Positions 8,965 through 17,856 of a DNA stretch of 35,916 nt are shown piece by piece (the stretch's first letter is position 1; every line of letters starts with the position of its first letter). The DNA comes from an uncultured Alistipes sp. (lineage in GTDB: Bacteria; Bacteroidota; Bacteroidia; Bacteroidales; Rikenellaceae), in NCBI GenBank assembly GCA_947178025.1, contig CAMWWU010000003.1:1-35916 (forward strand), read 5' to 3'. Made by a program: the position numbers and the translations under genes. The notes beneath the pieces were generated by a model, which ran no database searches, was not told where the DNA came from, and worked only from the letters and a program-made list of their open reading frames with translations.

Positions 8965-9729
8965 CTACTCCTGCGTATAGATCGGCTCGGTCGCGAACTG
9001 ACGGAAAGCCGCCGCGAGCCGATCCGTCACCGCCTCGGCAAAACGGGCTCCCTTTTCGGCCGTCGCGCCGCGCGGATCGCCGATTCCGGTATCCGAGGTG
9101 ACTTTCGACCAGTCGCGCGGAAGCCAGAGCGTCTTTTCATTCAGGCACGCCATGGCGAAGGGCCGCGCACGCCCCTCCCCCGCCGCCGGCAGATCCACCA
9201 ACTCGGGCCGATAGTGCAGCATGACGGAGGTTTCGAGTTCGTCGGCATGTTCGCCCGGAGCATCGAAAAATCCCTCGCGGGGCACCATCGCATACCACTC
9301 GCAGCAGGCGATCGCGAAATCGGGATACGCCACGGCCAGATCGCGCACCATGTTCCGGAACGAATTTCCACCGTGCCCGTTGACGATCGCCAGTCGCCGC
9401 ATTCCCTGATGATGGAGCGACGCCACGACGTCGGTCAGCATGGCGCACTGGGTGCGATAGCTCGCATGAATACAGAACGGCTGCTCCCGCTGCCCGGGAT
9501 TCTGCGACCCGAACGTCACGGGCGGCAGCACCATACAGCGCACCGGGGCTGCCTTGCATGCCGCCTCCACGCTCACCGCCTGCGCGAGAATGGCATCGGT
9601 CAGGTAGGGCAGATGACGGTTGTGCGGCTCGGTCGCGCCCCAGGGCAGCACCGCCAGATCGTAATGTACGGCCGACGTATCGGCCAGCGTCGACACGCTC
9701 AGATCGACTCCTTTCATCATTCGGTTCAT
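8965..9729 (-). CDS. Creatininase-family amidohydrolase
   Basis: LPWGATEPHNRHLPYLTDA, IVNGHGGNSFRNM, GEHADELETSVML match the creatininase-family metal-binding pattern; starts 1 nt after the MFS stop. Confidence 0.85.
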   Translation of the reverse strand: MNRMMKGVDLSVSTLADTSAVHYDLAVLPWGATEPHNRHLPYLTDAILAQAVSVEAACKAAPVRCMVLPPVTFGSQNPGQREQPFCIHASYRTQCAMLTDVVASLHHQGMRRLAIVNGHGGNSFRNMVRDLAVAYPDFAIACCEWYAMVPREGFFDAPGEHADELETSVMLHYRPELVDLPAAGEGRARPFAMACLNEKTLWLPRDWSKVTSDTGIGDPRGATAEKGARFAEAVTDRLAAAFRQFATEPIYTQE

Positions 9730-9730
9730 T

Positions 9731-10966
9731 TTACTGCATATCATCGGTTTTCGGCCGCAGCACGATCAGCTGCATGGCCAGGGCCAGCCCCACGACGGCC
9801 GCCATCAGGGCGAATCCGAGTCCCAGATCGCCCGCCTCGGCCCACCGGCCGAGCACCTTGGTGATGACGGCTCCGGCGAAGACGCCCGTCATGTTCATCA
9901 CCCCGTAAGCCGACGCACGCTGCCGCGCCGGCACGAACTGGCAGAGAATCGGCATGTTGTTGGCATCGAACATGCCGTATCCTACGCCGAAGAAGAGCCC
10001 TGCGGAGACGGCGGCGAACATGCCGCCGCCCATGCCCAGCAGCACCAGGGCCGGAATCATCGCACCCAACCCGATCGCGCTCGTATAGATCCGCCCGCGC
10101 AGGTTGCGCCGCACCCACCGGTCCGAGATCGGACCGCCGATCATCACGCCGACGAACGACGACAGGGCGATCGTAACGGTCGAAACGGGTCCGGCCTGCG
10201 ACATCGGAATCCCGAGGCTCTCGGCGAAGAGGGTCGGCAGCCAGTTCTTGGTCGCCCACCCCGGCAGCGACGACGAGGCGAAGAAGAAGAGGATGGTCCA
10301 GAACGCGACGTTGGAGAAGATCAGCGAGAAGCTCCTCCACACGGGTTCCCCGACGGGTTTCGACTTTTCGCGCACGACGGGCTCCCGGCGTTTTTCATGC
10401 AGGAACAGCACCAGCACCCCGGCATAAAGGATGCCGGCCAGTCCGAACCAGTGGAACGCCGTCTGCCACGAGAAGGCCGCAGCCACCGTGGCCCCGAATC
10501 CGCCGACCGCCTGCCCGAGATAGAGACCCGTCATGTGGATGCCGATGGCCAGGCTGCGCGCCGAACCGGTGAAATAGTCGGCGATGAGCGACAACGCCGC
10601 CGGAATGTAGAGCGCCTCGCTCACCCCCATCAGCGCACGCAGCCAGTAGATCTGCGCAAACGACGAGGAGTAGCCCATCAACAGCGTCACGGCGGACCAG
10701 ACGCCGAGCGACAGCACGATCAGCCATTTGCGGCTGACCCGATCGGCGACGGCCCCCGCCACGGGACTCATGAATCCGTAGATCCAGAGAAAAATCGCCA
10801 TCAGCCGGCCGAAATTGACGGCCGACTCCAGTTCGGCGATGTCGATCTGCATCGCTTCGCGCATGGTCGACAGCATCTGCCGATCCATGTAGTTCAGCAG
10901 CGCCACCACCCACAGCAGCCCCACGACGACCCAGGGATAAATCTTCGAGTTTTTCATTGTCTCCAT
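9731..10966 (-). CDS. MFS transporter, probable sialic acid transporter by context
   Basis: 12-TM MFS pattern: YMDRQMLSTMREAM, GAVADRVSRKWLIVLSLGVWSAVTLLMG, GGPISDRWVRRNLRGR; context with the nanA/epimerase/mutarotase genes. Confidence 0.85.
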   Translation of the reverse strand: METMKNSKIYPWVVVGLLWVVALLNYMDRQMLSTMREAMQIDIAELESAVNFGRLMAIFLWIYGFMSPVAGAVADRVSRKWLIVLSLGVWSAVTLLMGYSSSFAQIYWLRALMGVSEALYIPAALSLIADYFTGSARSLAIGIHMTGLYLGQAVGGFGATVAAAFSWQTAFHWFGLAGILYAGVLVLFLHEKRREPVVREKSKPVGEPVWRSFSLIFSNVAFWTILFFFASSSLPGWATKNWLPTLFAESLGIPMSQAGPVSTVTIALSSFVGVMIGGPISDRWVRRNLRGRIYTSAIGLGAMIPALVLLGMGGGMFAAVSAGLFFGVGYGMFDANNMPILCQFVPARQRASAYGVMNMTGVFAGAVITKVLGRWAEAGDLGLGFALMAAVVGLALAMQLIVLRPKTDDMQ

Positions 10967-10975
10967 TCCGTATTG

Positions 10976-12157
10976 TCATTCGAATTTCAGAAACCACACA
11001 TCGGACGTCCGGATCCCGGGGCGGGTTTCGCCGCCGGCCAGCAGCAGCCCCTCTTCCGTCGCCACGAGCGCTGCGCCGGCACGCGCCGAACGCTCCGACT
11101 CGCCGATCCCGCTCCAACGCTCCGTCCGGGGGTCGAAGCGCCACACCGACCGGCGGAAACGATAGGCCGCGGCAGGCCGCGAGAGATACTCCCGCTGCTG
11201 CGACGCATCGCACCGCAACCCTCCGGTGAAGATCTCCCGGTCGACGCCGCCCGCAACGTACAACGTCCCGTCGGCCGACATCGCCGCCGCCGTTCCGGTC
11301 ATCGTTCCGCCGTCGGGCAATCCTTCGATGCGTTCCCAGCGTCCCGTCGCCAGGTCGCAGCGATATCCGTAATCGGCCGCCGTGCGCCGTTCGGGATCGA
11401 ATCCGCCCCAGACGTACAGCCTCCCCTCGCAAACCGCTGCCACGGGCTGCACGAACGGTTCGGGCATCTCGGCCACGACCCTCCAGGAGCGATCGCCGCG
11501 CCCGGTATCGCAGGCCAGCACAGCCCGCGAGGGCTTCCCGTCCGCCAGACCGCCCGCCAGATAGAGCACGCCGCCGGCCATCGCCGCCGCCCCCTGCTCG
11601 ACGGCGAACGGCAGATCCGCCGATCGACGGACCGTCACCCGACCGCCGTGCGGGCGCAACGAATAGACGCTCCGCAACGGCCCCGAGGCATTGGCCCCGC
11701 CGGCGACGATCAACTCCTCAGGCAGCGAGTAGCTCGCGCCGTAGGCCGCCGGTTCGGGCAGGCTGCCGGCACGGATCCACCCGGCGTGCCGCCCGCCGTC
11801 ATCGCGCAAGAGATGAATCACGTCGTAGAAGCGTTTCGCACCGCCCTCGGCCGCCGGGGTCTCCGGGAAATTGGCACCGCCCGCCACGATCGTCGACGCG
11901 CCGACGCGCCCCGCATAGAGTGCGGAGACCCCCTGCGCGAAATCCGCCCCGGAGAGCGCCAGACCGGGCATCGGCTGCCAGGAGACCGCAGCCGGCTCAT
12001 CCGCCGAGCGGAGCGCCGAAGAGCCCTCCGGCACGCGCTCTTCGCGGAGCTTGTCCGCCGTTCCGCCACCCCGTTCGTCCCCGAACGCCGGCAGCAGCGG
12101 AAGCGTTCCCGTCAGCAACAGCGCGGCGACACCCCGGCGCAGCATGCGGGTCCTCAT
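10976..12157 (-). CDS. Kelch-type, cyclically permuted mutarotase family protein (NanM-like), predicted exported
   Basis: Signal MRTRMLRRGVAALLLTGTLPLLPAFG; repeated IVAGGANFPE, LIVAGGANASG, LYLAGGLADG, LYVWGGFDPE, LYVAGGVDRE, LLLAGGETRPG blades. Starts with a 4-nt ATGA overlap with the epimerase stop. Confidence 0.82.
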   Translation of the reverse strand: MRTRMLRRGVAALLLTGTLPLLPAFGDERGGGTADKLREERVPEGSSALRSADEPAAVSWQPMPGLALSGADFAQGVSALYAGRVGASTIVAGGANFPETPAAEGGAKRFYDVIHLLRDDGGRHAGWIRAGSLPEPAAYGASYSLPEELIVAGGANASGPLRSVYSLRPHGGRVTVRRSADLPFAVEQGAAAMAGGVLYLAGGLADGKPSRAVLACDTGRGDRSWRVVAEMPEPFVQPVAAVCEGRLYVWGGFDPERRTAADYGYRCDLATGRWERIEGLPDGGTMTGTAAAMSADGTLYVAGGVDREIFTGGLRCDASQQREYLSRPAAAYRFRRSVWRFDPRTERWSGIGESERSARAGAALVATEEGLLLAGGETRPGIRTSDVWFLKFE

Positions 12158-13341
12158 CGGCTCTCGCCCAATATTTCGTCGCACAGCTGCGCCGCACGGA
12201 TCATCATGCGCGGAACATGGAACGGCCCCTTGAAGAGATTGCCCTTGGCGGGCTGGGCCACGGTTCCGTCCCGATGCAGATAGCCGTACCACTCGCCGTA
12301 CTCGGGGTCGGGGAAGACCCGGAAAGCGTAGTCGTGCGCCAGACGGTGCATCTCCAGATAGCGCTCCTCGCCCGTGGCCCGGTAGGCATACAGGGCGGCC
12401 AGGATCGTTTCGCACTGCGGCCACCAGAACTTCATGTCCTGCGAGTAGTCCTGCGGCGGGAAATTCCGGCAGTCGCGGAAATTGATCATGCCTCCGCAGG
12501 GCTCGTCCCAGCCCCACTTCCAGGCCCAGTCGATGATCGTCGTACCCATCTCGACCAGCTGCGCATCCCCGCCGCGGAACCGCGCCGCATCGAGCAGGAA
12601 CCATCCGGTCTCCATGCAGTGGCCGGGGTTGATCGTGCGGCCGGCCATCGTGTCGAGGAACTCGCCGTGCGGCCCGACGGTTTCGAGCACCGTTTCGAAC
12701 TCGGGGTGCATGAAGCAGCTGCGCAGCGTCTCGACGGAGCGGTCGATTTCGGCGTCGAGCGCCGGATCGTCGCTCACCTGCCGGATCACCAGCGCGACGT
12801 TGATGAGCATCATCGTGATGGAGTGGCCGATCGAAGGCACGGCCGTCTTCGCCGGCAGAAACCCCGGCTCGGAGAGCATGCGCAGCGTGCGGCGGAAGAT
12901 CTCCAGCGCCTTGGCGGCATAGGCGTCGTCGCCCGTGGCCGCCGCATATTCGGCCATCGCCACGGCGGCGAAGCACTCCGAGAAGACGTAGCGGCGCTTC
13001 TGCACCGGCGCCCCCTCGGCCGTCACCGTGAAGAACATGTGTCCATCCGTATCGATGCAGTGCCGCTCGATGAAGTCGAGCGCGCTCTTCGCCGCAGCCA
13101 GCCACTCCGCCCGCCCGCCGACGGCACGCGACGCCGCCGCGCACACGTAGGCGAAACGGCCCTGAAACCACACCGATTTGGTCGTATCCATCAACGTGCC
13201 GTCGCGATCGACGCACGTATAGACGCCGCCGTTCACGCGATCCACGCCGTGCCGCATCCAGAAAGGCAGGATGTCGCCGACCAGATCGGCCCGATAACGG
13301 GCGCGGCACGCTTCGAGATAGGATTTCTGTCGAGTTGTCAT
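12154..13341 (-). CDS. AGE-family N-acylglucosamine 2-epimerase
   Basis: LPFWMRHGVDRVNGGVYTCVDRDG, WFQGRFAYVCA, NPGHCMETGWFLLDAAR, FWWPQCETILAAL. Confidence 0.88.
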   Translation of the reverse strand: MTTRQKSYLEACRARYRADLVGDILPFWMRHGVDRVNGGVYTCVDRDGTLMDTTKSVWFQGRFAYVCAAASRAVGGRAEWLAAAKSALDFIERHCIDTDGHMFFTVTAEGAPVQKRRYVFSECFAAVAMAEYAAATGDDAYAAKALEIFRRTLRMLSEPGFLPAKTAVPSIGHSITMMLINVALVIRQVSDDPALDAEIDRSVETLRSCFMHPEFETVLETVGPHGEFLDTMAGRTINPGHCMETGWFLLDAARFRGGDAQLVEMGTTIIDWAWKWGWDEPCGGMINFRDCRNFPPQDYSQDMKFWWPQCETILAALYAYRATGEERYLEMHRLAHDYAFRVFPDPEYGEWYGYLHRDGTVAQPAKGNLFKGPFHVPRMMIRAAQLCDEILGESR

Positions 13342-13363
13342 GATTCGATCGTTTTTGAGTCGT

Positions 13364-14281
13364 TCAGAATCGATTGCAGCGTTCGAAGAAGCCGATCCGC
13401 TCCAGTTCGCGCTTCATCGCGGCCTCCTCCTCGTCGGTCATGTTGCGGAAAGGCAGGCGGTTGCGTCCCAGGTCGAGCCCGATGAGCTTCATGATGCGCT
13501 TGCCGCCGACGATGTTGCCGCGATAGTTGCAGATGACGTTGATCACCTCCTGCGAGAAGTTCTGCTTTTCGCGGGCCGTCTCCAGATCCCCGCGCTGCCA
13601 GGCTTCGATGATCCCCACCAGCTCGCGGCCGTTGTAGTTCGTCGTGCCGCCGATGCCGCCCTCGGCACCGCCCATCGCCAGCGAGGGGAGGATCGTCTCG
13701 TCCTGGCCGTGGAGCATGTCGTACTTGCCGCCTCCGTAGAGCCGGCACTGGTTGTACTCGTAGATGCTCTCGAAGGTGTATTTGATCCCCGCGAAGTTGT
13801 CGATGCGTCCGTCCACGGCCCGCAGCAGGTCGACCATCGGCAGGTAGGCCCCGTTGAAAGCCGGAATATGGTAGTAGTAGAACGGCAGCGACGGCGCCGC
13901 ACGGCAGATCGTCTCGCAGTAGGCCGCCAGCTCCTCGACACGTCCGATCTTCGGGAACGGCGGCGCCATGGCGCCGATTCCCCAGGCGCCGATTTCGGCA
14001 GCGTGCTCCGCCAGACGGGCGCTCGACTTCAGGCAGCAGCTGCCCACGTGCACGATCACCTTGAATCCGGCGGGAGCCGCCTCGACCCAGCGCTCGGCCA
14101 GCAACATGCGCTCCTCGTCGGTGAGCATGTAGCCCTCGCCCGACGAACCGTTGATGAATACGCCCTTCAGACCGTTTTTGGCGAGCATCGCCGCATACGC
14201 GGCAATAGGCTCCGGGTTCACCTCTCCGGCCGCATCGAACGGAGTAAAGGGAGCATCGATCAATCCCTTGATTTTTTCCAT
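13364..14281 (-). CDS. nanA: N-acetylneuraminate lyase (DHDPS/NAL family)
   Basis: GLKGVFINGSSGEGYMLTDEER, PFYYYHIPAFNGAYL, FAGIKYTFESIYEYNQC, GGAEGGIGGTTNYN. Confidence 0.88.
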   Translation of the reverse strand: MEKIKGLIDAPFTPFDAAGEVNPEPIAAYAAMLAKNGLKGVFINGSSGEGYMLTDEERMLLAERWVEAAPAGFKVIVHVGSCCLKSSARLAEHAAEIGAWGIGAMAPPFPKIGRVEELAAYCETICRAAPSLPFYYYHIPAFNGAYLPMVDLLRAVDGRIDNFAGIKYTFESIYEYNQCRLYGGGKYDMLHGQDETILPSLAMGGAEGGIGGTTNYNGRELVGIIEAWQRGDLETAREKQNFSQEVINVICNYRGNIVGGKRIMKLIGLDLGRNRLPFRNMTDEEEAAMKRELERIGFFERCNRF

Positions 14282-14321
14282 ATCCTTATCTGTTAAGAAA
14301 ATTATTTTCTACATACCCTTA

Positions 14322-14352
14322 CGAAAGTAAATACATTTCGCATATATTCCAA
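14322..14352 (-). promoter_or_regulatory. Candidate promoter of the nan operon (TTG-N20-TACTTTCG on minus strand)
   Basis: CGAAAGTA at 14322-14329 and CAA at 14350-14352 on + strand; correct spacing and about 40 nt upstream of nanA. Confidence 0.5.
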
Positions 14353-14427
14353 AATTCACAAATATTTTTTGCATCCCTGCCGCGACTGTCCGCACCCGCC
14401 ACCCGGAAACAGCCCTCCGCAACGACA

Positions 14428-14457
14428 CGAAAACACTGATTATCACCCGAAAACACT
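14428..14457. repeat. Two direct copies of CGAAAACACT at 20-bp periodicity
   Basis: Copies at 14428-14437 and 14448-14457 upstream of the nanA promoter. Confidence 0.6.
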
Positions 14458-14461
14458 TAAT

Positions 14462-14476
14462 ATACTTATTTAGTAT
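14462..14476. promoter_or_regulatory. Inverted repeat ATACT-TATTT-AGTAT, candidate operator
   Basis: Perfect 5-bp arms with a 5-bp A/T spacer in the AT-rich nanA/ROK-regulator intergenic region. Confidence 0.35.
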
Positions 14477-14516
14477 CTACGCATCAAGCCCCGATCCGCC
14501 GGCCTGCCGGCAGCGC

Positions 14517-14551
14517 AAAAAAAAGCGGGGACGCGCCCTGCGCATCCCCGC
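14517..14551 (-). terminator. Intrinsic terminator of the ROK regulator gene
   Basis: GCGGGGA (14525-14531) / TCCCCGC (14545-14551) stem with an A8 run on its left, i.e. a U-tract on the minus-strand transcript. Confidence 0.7.
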
Positions 14552-14571
14552 ACGAAAAAAAACTCCCGCCC

Positions 14572-15783
14572 CTACATCGTCCGGCCGAAAGCCCGTCGCC
14601 GCGCCAGCAGGCAGGCGCCGACCACGCCGGCCCGATCGCGCAGCGTCGAGAAGAGAATCCGCGTGTCGCCGCTCACCAGATTGAGCGAATATTTCCGGAC
14701 GGCGGTTTGGATCGGCTGCATCAGGTAGTCGCCGGCGCCGGCGAGCGTTCCGCCGATCACGACCTGTTCGGGATTGAAGATATTGATCAGATTGGCGAGC
14801 TGCTTGCCCATCTCCCGGCCGACGCCCTCGATCAGTTCGATGCAGAGCATGTCCTCGCGTCCCAACGCGCCGACGATATCGTACAGCGTCACCTCGCGCC
14901 CCTCCAGCACGTCGCACGAAAGCACCGACCCCTCGCCCGCCGCGACATGTTGCAGCAGCTTGCGGTGCAGAGCCGCTCCGGAGGCCTCGGTCTCCAGACA
15001 CCCCTTCTTGCCGCAATGGCACATGATCTCGTTGTTGTAGACGCTCATGTGGCCGAACTCGCCCGCATACCCCGACTTGCCGCAGTAGAGCTCTCCGTCG
15101 ATGATCAGCCCGATGCCGATGCCCCAGCCGGCATTGACGAAGATCATGTTCCGCCCCTCGGGCCGCTTCCGGCCGCAATATTCGCCGTAGGTCATGGCAC
15201 GCGTATCGTTGTCGATCGAAACGCGGCAGCCGATCCGCGCGGAGATCACCTCCGCCAGCGGACGCTCCTCGAAGTTGAAGATGCTGTAGCTGCTCCCCGT
15301 GTAGGGATTCACCCGACCCGAGATGTTGACATTGACATGCAGGATCTTCCGCGCATCGACCCCGCAGCCGGCGATGAATTCGCCGATGCGGCGGCACACC
15401 TCGTCGAGTTTTTCCGGCGTATTCTCGAAGCGGAACGAAGCGTCCTCCGAGACCTCGACCAGCTCGCCCGCGAAATCCATCAGTCCGATATGGAACGAGA
15501 ACCACTTGATGTCGACCCCGACGAAATAGCAGGCCTCAGCATGCAGCCCGTAGGCATTGGGGTGACGCCCTTCGCGCGTCTCCACCTTACCGAAGTCGCG
15601 CAGCAGCCCCGTCCCGCACATCTCAACGACGTACTTGGTAACGGTCGGCACGCTGTATTTCAACTCCTTGGCCACATCGGGAATCGGCAGATTCCCGCGC
15701 CGCAGCAGACAATCGACGATCTGCATCCGGATGGCGGAACTGCGCGACCCGGTCTCCGGCTCCTTAAAAAATGCCTCCAACAT
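14572..15783 (-). CDS. ROK-family transcriptional regulator (HTH + ROK, NagC/Mlc/XylR-like)
   Basis: HTH LLRRGNLPIPDVAKELKYSVPTVTKYVVEM; ROK VDIKWFSFHIGLMDFAG, SIDNDTRAMTYGEY, GYAGEFGHMSV, CHCGKKGCLETEASG. Confidence 0.88.
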   Translation of the reverse strand: MLEAFFKEPETGSRSSAIRMQIVDCLLRRGNLPIPDVAKELKYSVPTVTKYVVEMCGTGLLRDFGKVETREGRHPNAYGLHAEACYFVGVDIKWFSFHIGLMDFAGELVEVSEDASFRFENTPEKLDEVCRRIGEFIAGCGVDARKILHVNVNISGRVNPYTGSSYSIFNFEERPLAEVISARIGCRVSIDNDTRAMTYGEYCGRKRPEGRNMIFVNAGWGIGIGLIIDGELYCGKSGYAGEFGHMSVYNNEIMCHCGKKGCLETEASGAALHRKLLQHVAAGEGSVLSCDVLEGREVTLYDIVGALGREDMLCIELIEGVGREMGKQLANLINIFNPEQVVIGGTLAGAGDYLMQPIQTAVRKYSLNLVSGDTRILFSTLRDRAGVVGACLLARRRAFGRTM

Positions 15784-15873
15784 AAGTCAATTTCGGATGA
15801 TCGGAATACGGAATCTCCCCATCAAGCCGTGCCGGAACGATCGAATCCCGGCCGCCGGCACGCCCCGCCCCGG

Positions 15874-17076
15874 TCACAGCCGGTCCAGGCATCCGCGGAT
15901 GATCGCGGCGCTTTCGCGCACCTCCTCCTCCGAGATCGTGAGCGGCGGCGAGATGCGGAACGCCGTATCGCAATAGAGAAACCAGTCGCTGAGGATTCCC
16001 GCCTCTTTGAAGAGCTCCATGATGCGGTAGAGCTTCGCCGAATCGCCCAGCTCCACGGCCAGCAGCAACCCTGAGCGGCGGATCTCCCGCACAGCCGGAT
16101 GGTCGGCGAACAGCTCCTCGTAGAGCGCCCCCTTGCGCTCCACCCCCTCCACGACGCGATGGGCGAGCAGGTATTCGAACGCCGCGAGCCCCGCCGCGCA
16201 GCAGACCGGATGGCCTCCGAAGGTGGTGATATGCCCCAACACGGGATTCGCCTGCAAGGTATCCATGATTTCGTGCCGCGCGACGAACGCTCCCAGAGGC
16301 ATGCCGCCCCCGAACGCCTTCGCCAGACACATGATATCGGGCGTGACGCCGTACTTGAGCGACGCGAAGAGTTCGCCCGTGCGGCCCATACCGGTCTGAA
16401 TCTCGTCGAAGACGAGCAGCGCCCCCACCTCGTCGCAGCGTCGCCGCAGCGCTTCGAGGTACCCCGAGGCGGGCGTGCGCACGCCCGCCTCGCCCTGCAC
16501 GGGCTCCGCCACGACGCAGGCCGTGCGGCGGGTGATCCGCTCCAGCTGCGCGAAGTCGTTGAACTCGATGGCCCGGAAGTCGGGCAGCAGGGGCCGGAAG
16601 GCGTTTTTCCACTCTTCGCCCTCGGGCGCCCCCATCAGGCTCATCGCGCCGTGCGTCGAACCGTGGTAGGCGCGGCGCATGGAGATCACCTCCGTGCGGC
16701 GGGTGAAGCGCTTGGCGAGCTTGAGCGCCCCCTCGACCGCCTCGGCCCCCGAATTGACGAAGTAGACGCTTTCGAGCGGCTTCGGCAGCCGTTCGGCCAG
16801 CCGCGCGGCGTAGGTCACCTGCGGCGTCTCGATCAGCTCGCCGTAGACCATCACGTGCATGTAGCGCGCCGCCTGCTCCTGCACGGCCCGCACCACCTCG
16901 GGATTGGCATGCCCGACGTTGCTCACCGAGACCCCGGCGACCAGGTCGTAGTAACGCTTGCCCTCGGGCGTATAGAAAAAGGAGCCCTCGGCACGCGCCA
17001 CCTCGACCAGCATCGGCGAGGGCGACGTCTGCGCCACGTGGGCGAGAAACTGTTTTCTGAGAATATGATCGTTCAT
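15874..17076 (-). CDS. Class III pyridoxal-phosphate aminotransferase
   Basis: YYDLVAGVSVSNVGHANPEV, VYFVNSGAEAVEGALKLAKRFT, LLVFDEIQTGMGRTGELFAS, PDIMCLAKAFGGGMPLGAF. Confidence 0.88.
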   Translation of the reverse strand: MNDHILRKQFLAHVAQTSPSPMLVEVARAEGSFFYTPEGKRYYDLVAGVSVSNVGHANPEVVRAVQEQAARYMHVMVYGELIETPQVTYAARLAERLPKPLESVYFVNSGAEAVEGALKLAKRFTRRTEVISMRRAYHGSTHGAMSLMGAPEGEEWKNAFRPLLPDFRAIEFNDFAQLERITRRTACVVAEPVQGEAGVRTPASGYLEALRRRCDEVGALLVFDEIQTGMGRTGELFASLKYGVTPDIMCLAKAFGGGMPLGAFVARHEIMDTLQANPVLGHITTFGGHPVCCAAGLAAFEYLLAHRVVEGVERKGALYEELFADHPAVREIRRSGLLLAVELGDSAKLYRIMELFKEAGILSDWFLYCDTAFRISPPLTISEEEVRESAAIIRGCLDRL

Positions 17077-17172
17077 CGTTCGTAAGATTTTCGGTTTCCG
17101 GCAGGCCGCAGCCGGGAAAGGCCGCACCCGCCCGGCTCTGAAGCGCCGCAGCAGCATCGGAGGAAGAGATTC

Positions 17173-17856
17173 CTAATCCTTCATGCGCAGCCGAAGGATG
17201 GACTCCGCATCGGCCACGCTCGTGCGCATCCAGCGGTAGAGCACTTCGAGGCGCTCCTCTTCGGGCAGCCGCCAATCCGCGACCGTCTGCCGCATCCGCT
17301 CCGAGAGCATGTAGATCAGAATGGCCGCCGAGGCCGACACGTTCAGGCTCTCGACCATGCCGCACATCGGAATCCGCAGGAACTCGTCGGCCGAAGCGAT
17401 CACCTCGTCCGAGATGCCGGCATGCTCGGTCCCGAAGACCAGCGCGAAGGGGCCGCGCCCGACGTCGAACGTCTCGGGCGTCGCATCCTCGCGATGGGGC
17501 GTCGTGGCCACGATGCGGTAGCCCGAAGCACGCAGCGCGGCGAGCGCTTCGCCCGTCGAGGCGTGCTTCACGACATCGACCCAGCGGTCGGTGCCCCGCA
17601 CCACGGAGGCACTCGGTTCGAACTTGCAGAGCGCCTCCACGGTGTGCATGCGCTGCACGCCGAACGCCTCGCAGTGGCGGATCAGCGCCGCAGCATTCTG
17701 CCCGTGAAACGTATTCTCGGCCAGCACGGTCATGTAGCCCGTGCGCATACCGACCGTGCGGAGCAGCGTTTCGTAGCGTCCCGGCAGCATGAACTCCGCC
17801 AGCAGTTCGATGCGGCGCGCATACCACGCGGCATCCCTATTTGCGGTATTTGTCAT
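17173..17856 (-). CDS. trmH: TrmH/SpoU family tRNA (guanosine-2'-O)-methyltransferase
   Basis: VLAENTFHGQNAAALIRHCEAFGV, FALVFGTEHAGISDEVI, IPMCGMVESLNVSASAAILIY (SPOUT motifs). Confidence 0.85.
   Translation of the reverse strand: MTNTANRDAAWYARRIELLAEFMLPGRYETLLRTVGMRTGYMTVLAENTFHGQNAAALIRHCEAFGVQRMHTVEALCKFEPSASVVRGTDRWVDVVKHASTGEALAALRASGYRIVATTPHREDATPETFDVGRGPFALVFGTEHAGISDEVIASADEFLRIPMCGMVESLNVSASAAILIYMLSERMRQTVADWRLPEEERLEVLYRWMRTSVADAESILRLRMKD

Noticed and set aside
10397-13485. Large + strand ORFs (628 and 521 aa) opposite the nan operon
   Set aside because: Arg/His/Pro-rich antisense artefacts; the minus strand has the conserved families with coupled starts and stops.
13364-14281. 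Assignment as dihydrodipicolinate synthase (dapA)
   Set aside because: YYYHIPAFNGAYL and the neighbouring epimerase, mutarotase and transporter favour N-acetylneuraminate lyase.
14572-15783. Assignment as sugar kinase only
   Set aside because: A clear N-terminal winged-HTH precedes the ROK domain, so regulator is preferred.
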